This document shows positions 38,271 to 47,025 of a stretch of DNA of 64,000 nucleotides, in pieces (the stretch's first letter is position 1; each line of letters begins with the position of its first letter). The notes beneath the pieces were generated by a model that was given only the letters and a program-made list of their open reading frames with translations, was not told the DNA's origin and did no database searches. Position numbers and translations under genes: made by a program. The stretch is from Comamonas resistens. Lineage in GTDB: Bacteria > Pseudomonadota > Gammaproteobacteria > Burkholderiales > Burkholderiaceae_C. The stretch is from assembly GCF_030064165.1 (NCBI RefSeq), contig NZ_CP125947.1, forward strand, positions 3,100,001-3,164,000, written 5' to 3'.

Positions 38271-38615
38271 GAAATTTCCAATTTAATTATTGATAACTGT
38301 GACTTATCGCTACCTAGGATTTAACTAGGTCTCAACCTGCTTCAACGCACGTGCAGACGAAGTGAGTCGCTGCGACAGGCATATCGTTGCAGGCGTTGAG
38401 GAATGGCTAGGGGAGATGATCCGTTGTGATAAATAACTTGCAATTCAGATTTGATCACTGAATGCATTGAATTATTTAGCATCTATCGCTTTAGAATTCA
38501 TAAAAATGCTAATAATTCAGCATTTTCTTGTATTATTGATATAATACCATCAAGCGCAGATAAATACGTATTATTTATCGTGCGGCGCAGCATCAGAAAA
38601 TATCAGTGATCCAAT
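38271..38615 (+). promoter_or_regulatory. AT-rich divergent control region with palindromes and an extended -10 promoter
   Basis: This 345-bp AT-rich gap lies between the recombinase (left) and the 231-aa gene (right). Inverted repeats are AAAATGCT/AGCATTTT (38503-38510, 38519-38526) and GATAAATA/TATTTATC (38559-38566, 38572-38579). A strong extended -10, TGATATAAT (38537-38545), lies between them, which puts the start of transcription near 38552 and the second palindrome over the early transcript. The palindromes are good candidate operators. Confidence 0.6.
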
Positions 38616-39311
38616 ATGAGTGCAGCGATTATTAATCCCAACCCTTGTTGTATCGCTAGCTTGAACTCGCCAAACAATTTAGTTTTTCGCCGGCATCACC
38701 GCATACAACTGCTGCAGCGCCTGTTGCCGCTGCTGATGGATGTGCTGAACGCGGAGCTGCTGGCGGACATGTCACGCGATGTGGAGCTACTGTACTGGCC
38801 GGTGCTGGGTCATTCGCAAAGTCCATGTTTCTTTGAAGTGCCTGCTTTTCTTGGCACATCGACCCCGGATCAGCCAATGGCGCCTGCTCTGGTCGTGGAG
38901 CGTTTGATGGCCGCACCGTGCCCACCGCTGCCGGTGGATATGGCACCAGCGGCTCGCAATCTGGAGCGACTACGCATGCACTTCTATTTGTCTTCGGCGC
39001 AGTGGCAGCGGCTGCTGTGTGCATATCTGAACTATGGCGGCGCAGCGTGGCCGGGTCTTGAGCTTTCGCCTCCATCCATGCGCAGTGTTCTGGCTGCATG
39101 GTGGCATGTTGATCTGCCTGCTGTCGATACTGCGCTGGATGGCCGTCTGAGCTTGCTTGGCTTGCTGGAGCTACCCGATCCATGCGATGCCGGTTCGGAC
39201 TCCTGCAGCTTGGCGTCTCTACTGTCTATACCTGCTGCTGTGGTTCAAGCACTGAGCCTCAGCTATGCGACGGATGCTGAGTTATTTGATGCGTTGCAGC
39301 TCACTGTGTAG
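38616..39311 (+). CDS. Hypothetical island protein, 231 aa
   Basis: The product is not recognised. It is mostly helical and Leu/Pro-rich, with segments RHHRIQLLQRLLPLLMDVLN (about residues 26-45), ARNLERLRMHFYLSSAQWQRLLCAYLNYGG (about 110-139) and DALQLTV at the C-terminus. There is no signal peptide or clear membrane segment. It lies behind an extended -10 promoter with flanking palindromes, and a terminator follows about 65 bp after the stop, so it is probably transcribed alone or as a leader gene to the next pair. Confidence 0.6.
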   Translation: MSAAIINPNPCCIASLNSPNNLVFRRHHRIQLLQRLLPLLMDVLNAELLADMSRDVELLYWPVLGHSQSPCFFEVPAFLGTSTPDQPMAPALVVERLMAAPCPPLPVDMAPAARNLERLRMHFYLSSAQWQRLLCAYLNYGGAAWPGLELSPPSMRSVLAAWWHVDLPAVDTALDGRLSLLGLLELPDPCDAGSDSCSLASLLSIPAAVVQALSLSYATDAELFDALQLTV

Positions 39312-39375
39312 TGCCGCTCTTGCGCCCACGCCGGTGATGTGAAGTCAGCGCCGCTTTTACTTTCTTGATCTCTCG

Positions 39376-39403
39376 ATGGACCGCTTTGCCGGTCCATTTT
39401 TTT
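39376..39403 (+). terminator. Rho-independent terminator
   Basis: A perfect 8-bp stem ATGGACCG / CGGTCCAT with loop CTTTGC is followed by seven T. It separates the 231-aa gene from the next pair. The following 110 bp form a GC-rich leader (GGAGGACGTCGCTCGCCC...) before 39511. Confidence 0.88.
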
Positions 39404-39510
39404 ATCCGTTTCCACGCATGCGGAGGACGTCGCTCGCCCTCGCGGCGTGGTGGTGTCGGCGATTCGCACGTGGAGCTCTTGTGTCTGACGTTTAACCAAG
39501 GAGTACTTCC

Positions 39511-39882
39511 ATGTCAGCAAATTCTTCTCGTTCTGGAGCGGTACGCCGCATGACGTTGATGAGCAATGCCCCGCGCTTCGCGCTCGGCCAGATCGTGGCA
39601 ACACCTGGCGCCCTGGAACTGCTGGAACAAGCCGGCTTCAGCGCGCTGGCATTGATCTCACGCCATGTGCATGGAGACTGGGGCGATTGCTGCGTCGAAG
39701 ATAAAGCCACCAATGAGCTATCGGTTCAACAGGGCATGCGTGTGATGAGCGTCTACCGGCTGGTAGACGCCGAGAGACTGCTGCAGACGCCACAAGAGAA
39801 GCGCAGCAGCCTGCCCACCATCTGGATCATTACCGAAGCCGACCGCTCTGTGACTACGCTGCTCTTGCCGGAGGACTACTGA
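39511..39882 (+). CDS. Small plasmid/island-associated protein, 123 aa
   Basis: This compact protein has the motifs FALGQIVATPGALELLEQ, HVHGDWGD, the acidic DKATNELSV and WIITEADRSVTTLLLPEDY. Proteins with this pattern are widespread on plasmids and islands of Beta- and Gammaproteobacteria, but no function is established to my knowledge. RBS CCAAGGAGTACTTCC precedes the ATG. Its stop (TGA 39880-39882) overlaps the ATG of the next gene by one base, so the two are translationally coupled. Confidence 0.75.
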   Translation: MSANSSRSGAVRRMTLMSNAPRFALGQIVATPGALELLEQAGFSALALISRHVHGDWGDCCVEDKATNELSVQQGMRVMSVYRLVDAERLLQTPQEKRSSLPTIWIITEADRSVTTLLLPEDY

Positions 39883-40613
39883 TGGTGGCGCGAGCATCTG
39901 GAATCACCTACGGTTTCCAGCGTGTGCATGCGGCATTGCAGACTGGTCATGTGCTGACCGTGCAGCAGCAGCGCCAAGAGCCAGTGCGCTGCTTCATGCA
40001 GCAGTCCATGCTGGATGGCGCTTGCGGTACGCATGTGCTGGCAATGATCTTGGTGATTTTCGATCTAGCCAAAGCCTCGGCCATGCACGACATGAGTCAG
40101 CGCAAGTACGGTGTGGCAGCAGCGGCCTGGAAAATATTTGGCCCCAAGTACTTTTCCGGAATCCATGCCAAAGAATGGGCAGAGCTGGTCAACCAATTGG
40201 CCTTGCCACTGAAGCTGACGGCTAAGTACGGAGCCAAAGAGCATGTGGATCGGTACGCACTGGACTGGCTGATGCGCGGCGAGTTGGTGGCGCTGGCCTT
40301 TGCATCGGTCAAGCACCAGCGCACCAAGCACTGGGCACTGGCAGTCGGTATAGAAGGCGTGGCTTCTGGATCAAAGCGTCAACCGCAACGCATCTTGTTG
40401 CTGGACCCTGGCGGTAGCGAGCCGAGCTTCCAAGCGTTCAATGCACGGCTGCGATTACCGACTTCTGGTCTTGGCAGTCGCCGAGCCAAACAACTGCATC
40501 TGCCTGCTGATGACGCCAAGCCATGGACGGTGTTCTGGCATTACGAGTCCGAATCGTGGTCTGCGGAGCTGGTACGTCTGCTGGCAGCCGTGCGCGTGCG
40601 CAAGCTGCAGTGA
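39882..40613 (+). CDS. Possible papain-like (C39-like) cysteine peptidase
   Basis: This 243-aa protein is of uncertain family. It has a plausible cysteine-protease triad: Cys in SMLDGACGTHVLAMILVIFD (about residues 42-61), His in RTKHWALAVGIEGV (about 146) and Asp in RILLLDPGGSEP (about 167). The order and the hydrophobic helix after the Cys match C39/papain folds. There are no signal peptide and no membrane helices, so it would act in the cytoplasm. It is coupled to the 123-aa gene through a one-base overlap. The function is inferred from motif order only. Confidence 0.55.
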   Translation: MVARASGITYGFQRVHAALQTGHVLTVQQQRQEPVRCFMQQSMLDGACGTHVLAMILVIFDLAKASAMHDMSQRKYGVAAAAWKIFGPKYFSGIHAKEWAELVNQLALPLKLTAKYGAKEHVDRYALDWLMRGELVALAFASVKHQRTKHWALAVGIEGVASGSKRQPQRILLLDPGGSEPSFQAFNARLRLPTSGLGSRRAKQLHLPADDAKPWTVFWHYESESWSAELVRLLAAVRVRKLQ

Positions 40614-40618
40614 CTGGC

Positions 40619-41014
40619 CTATGCCTTGGCGCGTTTGACGCGGTGGTCGGCACCGACGACTTTGGACGGCGCTGGACTTTTCTCGGCATGCGCCTGGTTG
40701 CGGCGACGCAGTTCACCGCCTTGCGATGCTGGAGGCAGCGTGGCCGTCACGCCTTCAAAGAGCTCTGCCGGCGTGATGCCTAAGCAATGGCACAGCGTGG
40801 CAAGTGTGAGCAGCGATGGATTGATGTGGCCGTTCTCCAGTTTGGAGATACGCGAGCGCTCCACTTCCGCCTCATGTGCCAGTTGCTCTTGTGATTTTTG
40901 CGCCAGCTCGCGGTAGCTGCGCAGCTTGGTCCCCAATGCCTTCGTTACGGCATTGGGCAGCTTCACCACTGGCGTGGTGCTCAGCTGCGATGGGACAGAC
41001 TCCTTGGCTTTCAT
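40619..41014 (-). CDS. XRE-family helix-turn-helix regulator
   Basis: The Cro/CI-type HTH is at about residues 27-85 (KLRSYRELAQKSQEQLAHEAEVERSRISKLENGHINPSLLTLATLCHCLG), followed by a basic, disordered tail. The start at 41014 gives 131 aa. An ATG at 41068 would add 18 residues but lies inside the palindromic operator and would leave almost no leader. It diverges from the lipoprotein gene, and the half-sites between them suggest autoregulation and control of that gene. Its 3' end is 5 bp from the stop of the convergent peptidase-like gene. Confidence 0.85.
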   Translation of the reverse strand: MKAKESVPSQLSTTPVVKLPNAVTKALGTKLRSYRELAQKSQEQLAHEAEVERSRISKLENGHINPSLLTLATLCHCLGITPAELFEGVTATLPPASQGGELRRRNQAHAEKSPAPSKVVGADHRVKRAKA

Positions 41015-41055
41015 GGCCGCAGAGGGTCTGCCAATGTGTTTTTTGAGCCAACGTC

Positions 41056-41092
41056 TTATACGACACATTGCGCTAAGATTTGAGTCGTATAA
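41056..41092. promoter_or_regulatory. Palindromic operator/promoter between XRE regulator and lipoprotein gene
   Basis: The half-sites TTATACGAC (41056-41064) and GTCGTATAA (41084-41092) are a perfect 9-bp inverted repeat with a 19-bp spacer. Each half contains a TATAAG/TATAAA-like -10, one for each divergent gene. An XRE dimer bound here would cover both promoters. Confidence 0.65.
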
Positions 41093-41115
41093 AACACATA
41101 CAACGGGAGAGAGGA

Positions 41116-42258
41116 ATGATGAAAAAGACCTTTATAAGTAGCGTCTGTGCGGCTGTCGCCATGCTTGCGGGATGTGGCAACAAGACCCCAGCCTGTGCGG
41201 ATGCCGAGACCGTCAGCTTGGTCAAACAGATTTACCAGCAGCAGTTTGACAAGCAGCACCACGATATGAGCGAGGAACGCCAGCAGCGTGTGCAATTCAC
41301 GGTCAAGGACACGACTGTGGCTCTGGAGAACATCACTACTGATGCCAACAACGCAAGCACCGGCAAAGCCGTGTGCTCGGCACAGCTGACAACGGTCTTC
41401 CCTGAAGATGCTGTGAAGGCTGAGCCGCAGATGGAGCAATACATGCGCGCCATCTATGAAAAACAAGGCGCAGTGCTGGATGGCACCAAGCTCCGGGGCC
41501 AAGTGACATACACAGTGCAGCGCACCGAAGACACCGGAGCATTGCAGGTAGCACTCAACGGCTTCATGCCGTTCATGGGCTACTTCCACGACATTGCAAT
41601 GGATCGCTATGACCGCATGCTGCGTGCACAAGCGGCGGCAAAGAAAGTTACCGATGCACAGGCCCCTGTTGCGCCATCCGCCAGCCAGGCTGAAATGGAA
41701 GCAGAGTCTGAAGGCTCACCCTCAGCCCCGGCTCCTGCCGCTATACCGACGCGAGTGATACAAAGCCCAGCGCAACAGCCACAAGCAGCGGTAAACAAGC
41801 AAAGCCCAACCGCACCACATACATCTACCCAAACAGTGGCAGTGCCCAATCTATGCTCTGCCGACGAGACACCTATGTTTGCATGCTCCACTGGCAAGAA
41901 GCGTGCGTCGCTGTGTATGAGCGGCAGCGGCAATGAGCTGGCATACCGATTGGCTCCGCTCAATGAGGCACCGGAGATGGTCTACCCGGCCAATGCTGCT
42001 GCCGCCAGCACCTTGTTCAAGCAAGGTGTGTATACCGGCACCGATGGACAGTCGATGCCGTTCGTGTCATTCGACAAGGGCAACTACCGCTACACCTTGT
42101 ATGGCAGCACATCCACCGCGCAGGGCATCTCGGTTGAGCAAAACGGAAAGCGGATTGCGGATTTGCGCTGCCAAACGGATCGTCTGTCTGAAGTGGGAAT
42201 GCCCAAGCTGCAAAGTCTGAACTTGGGTCAAGACACGCGCCCACTGCAACTGCCATAA
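41116..42258 (+). CDS. Putative lipoprotein with two domains joined by a Pro/Ala-rich linker
   Basis: The 380-aa product has a lipoprotein signal (MMKKTFISSVCAAVAMLAGC, lipobox LAGC). An N-terminal domain (about residues 30-175) is followed by a low-complexity linker rich in Pro, Ala, Ser and Gln (about 185-250). The C-terminal domain (about 255-380) has paired cysteines (NLCSADETPMFACSTGKK, ASLCMSG) and a late DLRCQTDRL. RBS GGGAGAGAGG is strong. It is divergent from and probably repressed by the XRE regulator. No known homologue comes to mind. Confidence 0.7.
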   Translation: MMKKTFISSVCAAVAMLAGCGNKTPACADAETVSLVKQIYQQQFDKQHHDMSEERQQRVQFTVKDTTVALENITTDANNASTGKAVCSAQLTTVFPEDAVKAEPQMEQYMRAIYEKQGAVLDGTKLRGQVTYTVQRTEDTGALQVALNGFMPFMGYFHDIAMDRYDRMLRAQAAAKKVTDAQAPVAPSASQAEMEAESEGSPSAPAPAAIPTRVIQSPAQQPQAAVNKQSPTAPHTSTQTVAVPNLCSADETPMFACSTGKKRASLCMSGSGNELAYRLAPLNEAPEMVYPANAAAASTLFKQGVYTGTDGQSMPFVSFDKGNYRYTLYGSTSTAQGISVEQNGKRIADLRCQTDRLSEVGMPKLQSLNLGQDTRPLQLP

Positions 42259-42438
42259 AGCGCCACCTGTGACGTCCAAGCTTCAGTTATGCCTATCTAC
42301 TCCATACCAGCTTGCTCAGTTAGCGTGGCGATGGGCATAACTTCAAAAAATACAGAAAGAGAGGGAGACATGATCTCCAAAAACCATGCTCCAGCCCACG
42401 CACGACTGCGAAGCTGCCAAGAACCGGGGGAAGTTGCA

Positions 42439-43484
42439 ATGAACAACTGGCTCCGACCAAAAGACTTGGCCAGGAAATGCTTTCAGGCCCTGCTGGCTTC
42501 AGTTCTTGGCATAGGAGGCGCCAGTAGTTATGCGGCCCCCTTGGATGATCTCAGCGGAGGTCAAACCGGCCGCATCGAGTTCAACTCCAAGACGCCAGAC
42601 CATCGCTGGGCATTGGTTCGTGGGCGGTTGGGAAGCGATACCCCCATTTTTGGTGATCTGCTGATGCCTGCCAATGCGCAGGGCAAAGTTCCGGCGGTGG
42701 TGTTTTCGCATGGCAGCGAAGGTGTCAGCAGTCTGTACTTTGATGTGTGGGCCAAAGCGCTGAACGCGGCTGGCTACGCCGTCTTTGTGGTGGACAGCTT
42801 CAAGCCGCGCAACGAAGAGCGGGTCACGGGAGCTTCCAAGCAGCTGACTTGGAACACCACGGCCAATTTGGCGGATGCGCTGTATTCCCTCAAGCTGCTG
42901 GCGACACATCCGCAGATTGATAGCCAGCACATCTATCACATGGGCTGGTCACGTGGCGGGCAAGCCGTTCTGGATGCAGCATGGCCGACCTACCAGCAGC
43001 ACGTTGTTCCTGTCACGGTGAAGTGGGCCGGCAGTATTGCGGTCTACCCTGGCTGCAATATGCGCTACCGCGTCGATCAGCACAACAAACTGCCGTCGCC
43101 GCTGCTGATGCTGCTGGGCGAGAAAGACGATATAAGCCGTGCATGGAGCTTGCCGATGAGCTGGTGGCCAACGGCAATCCGGTCACGTACAAGGTCTACG
43201 CGGGCGCTACGCATGTTTTCGACCGACTCAACCAGAAGTGGGCTCAGTACCGAGAAGGCAACTACAACAAGTGCTCAATGGACGTGCGCATGCCATACGG
43301 TGCCAATGATCGTTCTTGGGGTCCGGTACATGACAAGTACTCCGGCAAGACCTTCACCGACGCGAACGAGTGGAACGGCTTTCTCAAGACATGCCAGCAA
43401 GCATCGTTCATCAACATCGAGAGCAACGACAAGGCTAGGGAGCAAGCTATCAAGGACGTGCTGGTATTCCTGTCGGCGCGCTAG
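42439..43484 (+). pseudogene. Secreted dienelactone-hydrolase-like alpha/beta hydrolase, frameshifted
   Basis: The start at 42439 (RBS GGGGGAAG) opens a signal peptide (CFQALLASVLGIGGASSYA). The alpha/beta hydrolase has a nucleophile elbow GWSRGGQAVLD and catalytic Asp in LGEKDD. Near 43130 the frame breaks: one base is missing, and the next frame continues as YKPCMELADELVANGNPVTYKVYAGATHVFD (catalytic His) to a stop at 43484. Without the shift the gene would encode about 348 aa with a full triad. It could be a pseudogene or a single-base sequencing error. Confidence 0.82.
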
Positions 43485-43555
43485 GTGATTCCCTGCCAGC
43501 ACTGCCTGGATACGCCGTTGCTTTGCGCTGTCATGGGGTTTACTGCTCAAGAAAA

Positions 43556-43873
43556 TTAAGCTGGAGTGTGGGGGCCAATGTGCATCTGCAGGCCCAGTGC
43601 ATGCATCACCTTCATGACGGTGGACAGACTGGGATTGCCTTGCTCGCCGAGCGATTTGTACAGGCCCTCACGGGTGAGGCCGGTATCTTTGGCCAACTGC
43701 ATCATTCCGCGAGCACGGGCAATGTCTCCGAGAGCTTTGGTAAACACTGCAGCATCATCTGGCGCTTGCTCCAGGCAGGCTTGCAGATAGGCCGCGCAAT
43801 CCTCATCAGACTGCAGGTACTCGGCGGCATCGAAGGGCTTGATGCCCAACTTCTCATAGGCAGCACGGTTCAT
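43556..43873 (-). CDS. Antitoxin of HigA-like type (HTH addiction-module antidote)
   Basis: This 105-aa protein has a C-terminal Cro-type HTH (ALGDIARARGMMQLAKDTGLTREGLYKSLGEQGNPSLSTVMKVMHALGLQM), the layout of the addiction-module antidote family paired with RelE/HigB-like toxins. It starts 4 bp after the toxin stop, in toxin-first order. It neutralises the toxin by binding and represses the operon. Confidence 0.9.
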   Translation of the reverse strand: MNRAAYEKLGIKPFDAAEYLQSDEDCAAYLQACLEQAPDDAAVFTKALGDIARARGMMQLAKDTGLTREGLYKSLGEQGNPSLSTVMKVMHALGLQMHIGPHTPA

Positions 43874-43877
43874 AGCT

Positions 43878-44174
43878 TTACCCTTTCAACTCTTTGACCA
43901 TCGCCTGGGCCTTGGCAATGTCTTTTTGCTGGGTGGACTTGTCGCCACCACCAAGCGCAACAACGACCACATCGCCAGCGCGCCAGCAGTACACGCGGTA
44001 GCCGGGGCCAGAGTCGATGCGCAACTCGGTCACTTCGCCTCCAACTGGCTTGCAATCGCCCCAATTCCCGAGCGACAGCCGAGTGAGGCGAGCCAAAACC
44101 TGTCGCTGACCCACTTTGTCGCGCAGGGCCTGGAGCCAATCGTCAAAGGCCGCAGTACGTAGAACTTGGATCAT
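43878..44174 (-). CDS. RelE/HigB-like type II toxin
   Basis: This 98-aa RelE/ParE-fold protein has FDDWLQALRDKVGQRQVLARLTRLSLGNWGDCKPVGGEVTELRIDSGPGYRVYCWRAGDVVVVALGGGDKSTQQKDI, typical of the addiction-module killer family. It probably cleaves mRNA on the ribosome. It is the first gene of a two-gene operon with the HTH antitoxin and probably stabilises the island. A 180-bp intergenic stretch with the promoter lies upstream. Confidence 0.92.
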   Translation of the reverse strand: MIQVLRTAAFDDWLQALRDKVGQRQVLARLTRLSLGNWGDCKPVGGEVTELRIDSGPGYRVYCWRAGDVVVVALGGGDKSTQQKDIAKAQAMVKELKG

Positions 44175-44357
44175 TGTGTGAACTACAGTTTACATCATTC
44201 AATCGAGGTGCGCTTGACAGACGAAGTCTGGGAAACGCTGAAAACGCTCGGCCACCAACATAGTTCCCCAGCATCAGACTCAATTCTATTAAACATATTT
44301 TTATCCATTTATTTGGTCACAGCTGACATAACTGCATTTATTTTGTAGCGCTATTTA

Positions 44358-45506
44358 TTAAATAGACTTCACACTCCGATAACTAGAATTTTCACTATTC
44401 AACCATGCACGCTCATACTGGGTGGAATCAACAAAACCATTCCAACGCTTAGGATCATAAACGAATCCACTTTCCAGAGCCCACTCCGGCGGTTCCATAA
44501 TATTAGCGGGGTCTGTCAGCGACTTCCACGAAATTCCATCTACCATCAAAGCCGGAACTGACAAGTTAATACCATATTTCTCCAGAATATCCTTGCGACA
44601 GCGATAGTAGGTTGCAGGGCTTGGACAAAAGGCTTTAGGGTCTCGACCAGCCAGCCACAAAGCTATCAACGTACGGTTTTTCAAGTCCGCCTTTTGCAGT
44701 ATCAACTCACGCACATCCAGCGAAGGCAGGTCTTGCAGCGGAATATCTTCGACCGTTTTGATATGGAGAGCACGAGCGGCATCCTGATTCCAGGCGAACC
44801 CCTTATCCAAAGATAAATTTTTATTCTTCAGATCACGTTTATGCCTTGTTTCAATACGCACGCCATGAGCCAGATATTGGCCTATCATCTTATCGAAATA
44901 CAATCCTGTCCCGATTCTCTCAAAGCTCATAGGCATCTTTCCAAGCAGCTTATGCTTGTGGCGCAAGAGCTTATCTAGAAAATAATTTTGCTTGTCATAA
45001 ATCAGGACTTCACGGTCACGTGACCCAGGCCACAACCGCACTCCAACACCGGGAGAAATCGTAGTTGCTTTAAGCGAAGCAACACCATAACGCCGAATAT
45101 CATCACACAGTTTAGCGATCAAGCTTGCAGGCATTGCATAGTGTTCTGCAACATGCACCTCATCTACGGCATAGTTACCAGAAATTATCGCCTTAGAAAC
45201 TGAGGCAGGACAGTCCATCTCCAGAGTTTCAAAAGCCAAACGAATAGTCTTTTTAACTAGACCTCGAAAATCATTGGAGCCCATCCCATTATGACCTTGC
45301 AGCCACTGTGCTGGCGATCCATGAAAACGTATGCGTTGACCATTGGTTTCTACACGCACATTGAAATGCGGAGCATATTTACCAGCACTTATCTTAACCT
45401 CGGTAAACGATTTAGTTTTAACCCCGCTAGGCTGACGAACCACTACTTTCTTTCCAATTTCAGGAAAATCATCACCATCAATGGTTATATTGAAATAGTC
45501 GATCAT
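44358..45506 (-). CDS. II/X-type phage/plasmid replication initiator
   Basis: This 382-aa protein resembles the phage gpII/plasmid X-family rolling-circle initiators. It has an N-terminal MIDYFNITIDGDDFPEIGKK, the conserved FHGSPAQWLQGHNGMGSNDF (about residues 60-80) and tyrosine-rich segments (IYDKQNYFLDKLLRHKHKLL, RIGTGLYFDKMIGQYL). The DNA-cleaving Tyr cannot be assigned with certainty. It is AT-richer than the core genes and lies downstream of a RepA-like ATPase, so the island has a plasmid-type replication module. Confidence 0.75.
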   Translation of the reverse strand: MIDYFNITIDGDDFPEIGKKVVVRQPSGVKTKSFTEVKISAGKYAPHFNVRVETNGQRIRFHGSPAQWLQGHNGMGSNDFRGLVKKTIRLAFETLEMDCPASVSKAIISGNYAVDEVHVAEHYAMPASLIAKLCDDIRRYGVASLKATTISPGVGVRLWPGSRDREVLIYDKQNYFLDKLLRHKHKLLGKMPMSFERIGTGLYFDKMIGQYLAHGVRIETRHKRDLKNKNLSLDKGFAWNQDAARALHIKTVEDIPLQDLPSLDVRELILQKADLKNRTLIALWLAGRDPKAFCPSPATYYRCRKDILEKYGINLSVPALMVDGISWKSLTDPANIMEPPEWALESGFVYDPKRWNGFVDSTQYERAWLNSENSSYRSVKSI

Positions 45507-45673
45507 GGTTTTATATTCAACTGCTGCAAATGTGCAGCCGTATAGAGAAATGATTCAATGGTGATAGTGGTCTCCACAGCTCTACTTCGCTGACGGCACC
45601 GTGCACAGCCGCTGCAGCGTGAAGGCATGCAAGGGTGTGCAACAGTGCAAGCGCTAGTGGATGCACATATGCA

Positions 45674-46615
45674 TCAACTGGTGGACTTGAGCCAGCGGCT
45701 TACAGTGGTGCGGTCAACGCACAGTTTTTTGGCCACCTCAGCTTGGCTCAATCCGGACTCCACCAGCTCTTTCGCTTCCTTCGCGCGAGAGTTCTTGTGC
45801 ACTCCATCAGACTGGCTCCAGGTCAAACCGCCCTCTTCGTCTTTGCCCATCGTGACCGCAATAGGCTTGGCATCGGCAGGGGACAAATGGCGATTCTTCT
45901 CCCAAACCAGGTTGAAGCGTAAAGCTCCATCACTAAATGCACCATCGGCCGGTTTCAACGCCACAGACCAATCCAAAGCATCCTCATGGCTGCTGCTACC
46001 GCGCTGCTTGCCTGTTTTGCCCGTGTGATGAATAACGATAATTGTGCGACCGGCTCGCTTATGGCCCAGCATCCAACGCATCATGGGCGCCCAAGCTTCA
46101 GCCGTTTCACGACCATCACCACTCCAAGCAGAATAATTATCGATAAAGAGCACATCCCAGTCAGCGCCAATCAATGCATCAATTTCCCTTTGACCATCCA
46201 TCGTATTGATTGAAGGCAACAAGCCTGTGAAAATTTCAGGGGTAAAAATCTTCAACCCATCAGGCGGATTAGTATTCAGACTTTTGCACAATGCAATGGT
46301 GCGGCTCTTGAGAGTGACGAGGTCCATCTCTCCATCCATATAAATTACCTTACGGGCTTTGCGCGGCTTCTTATTCAAAAAATCCACACCAGTACTCATG
46401 GATACAGCGATACCCAATGCCACCCATGTTTTCCCGTGCCCTCGAGGGCCGAACAGCATGCCAATTTGATTGGACTGGATGAGTTCACCCCAGTGCTTCT
46501 TGCGTGTCCTGGCATTCAGCTTTGCCAATTCTGCTGCAGAAATCAACTTCATTTGATCAAACGGCTGGAAATAATTCGACTCGCCGGAATCAGCTTGATA
46601 TTTGGAATTTTTCAT
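45674..46615 (-). CDS. RepA-like AAA ATPase/helicase with C-terminal HTH
   Basis: This 313-aa RecA-fold ATPase of the RSF1010 RepA class has Walker A FGPRGHGKTWVALGIA (about residues 54-69), Walker B VLFIDNYSAWSGDGRE, and VIHHTGKTGKQRGSSS (sensor loop). It ends in a helix-turn-helix (KELVESGLSQAEVAKKLCVDRTTVSRWLKS). Such proteins act as replicative helicases of plasmids and phage-plasmids. It lies upstream of the initiator gene with 167 bp between them. A palindrome GATGCA-CATA-TGCATC overlaps its stop. Confidence 0.85.
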   Translation of the reverse strand: MKNSKYQADSGESNYFQPFDQMKLISAAELAKLNARTRKKHWGELIQSNQIGMLFGPRGHGKTWVALGIAVSMSTGVDFLNKKPRKARKVIYMDGEMDLVTLKSRTIALCKSLNTNPPDGLKIFTPEIFTGLLPSINTMDGQREIDALIGADWDVLFIDNYSAWSGDGRETAEAWAPMMRWMLGHKRAGRTIIVIHHTGKTGKQRGSSSHEDALDWSVALKPADGAFSDGALRFNLVWEKNRHLSPADAKPIAVTMGKDEEGGLTWSQSDGVHKNSRAKEAKELVESGLSQAEVAKKLCVDRTTVSRWLKSTS

Positions 46616-46719
46616 ATACTCTTGTAGTAAAATTTGCCCGATGATTTTTGGATTCTAAATATGCACTCTTAATTCAAAGATGATGCAGAAACCAAAAATC
46701 ATTTTTTATTTACACTCAA

Positions 46720-47007
46720 TCAACTTGCAGATTGAGAGTTAATCCATTCGGCAAAGGCAAACTCATCAATTAACACACGGCGCCCCACTTTGCGAATTGC
46801 ATGCGCCAAGCCATTGCCTGGAACATATTCCTCACCATTCCTGGACTTGGCACGCAATCGAGGCTTGGATGCGTAGATAAGAGCACGAATTGAATTTTCA
46901 GAGAATGCTGGAAATTTTTGACTCAGCTGATAAACAGTCAACCAGCTCTTCATAAAGGATTCGCAATCCTGTTTTGAAATTTTCACTTCAAATTTTTCCT
47001 CGATCAC
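46720..47007 (-). CDS. Excisionase/AlpA-like DNA-binding protein
   Basis: This 95-aa protein has a MerR/Xis-type winged helix: WLTVYQLSQKFPAFSENSIRALIYASKPR ... GLAHAIRKVGRRVLIDEFAFAEWI. GTG 47007 is chosen because GGAGAG lies 5 bases upstream. It heads the replication-module genes on the same strand. The palindrome upstream (47026-47051) is a candidate operator. It may act as excisionase for the island or as regulator of the replication genes. Confidence 0.78.
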   Translation of the reverse strand: MIEEKFEVKISKQDCESFMKSWLTVYQLSQKFPAFSENSIRALIYASKPRLRAKSRNGEEYVPGNGLAHAIRKVGRRVLIDEFAFAEWINSQSAS

Positions 47008-47025
47008 CTTTACTCTCCTTATTTG

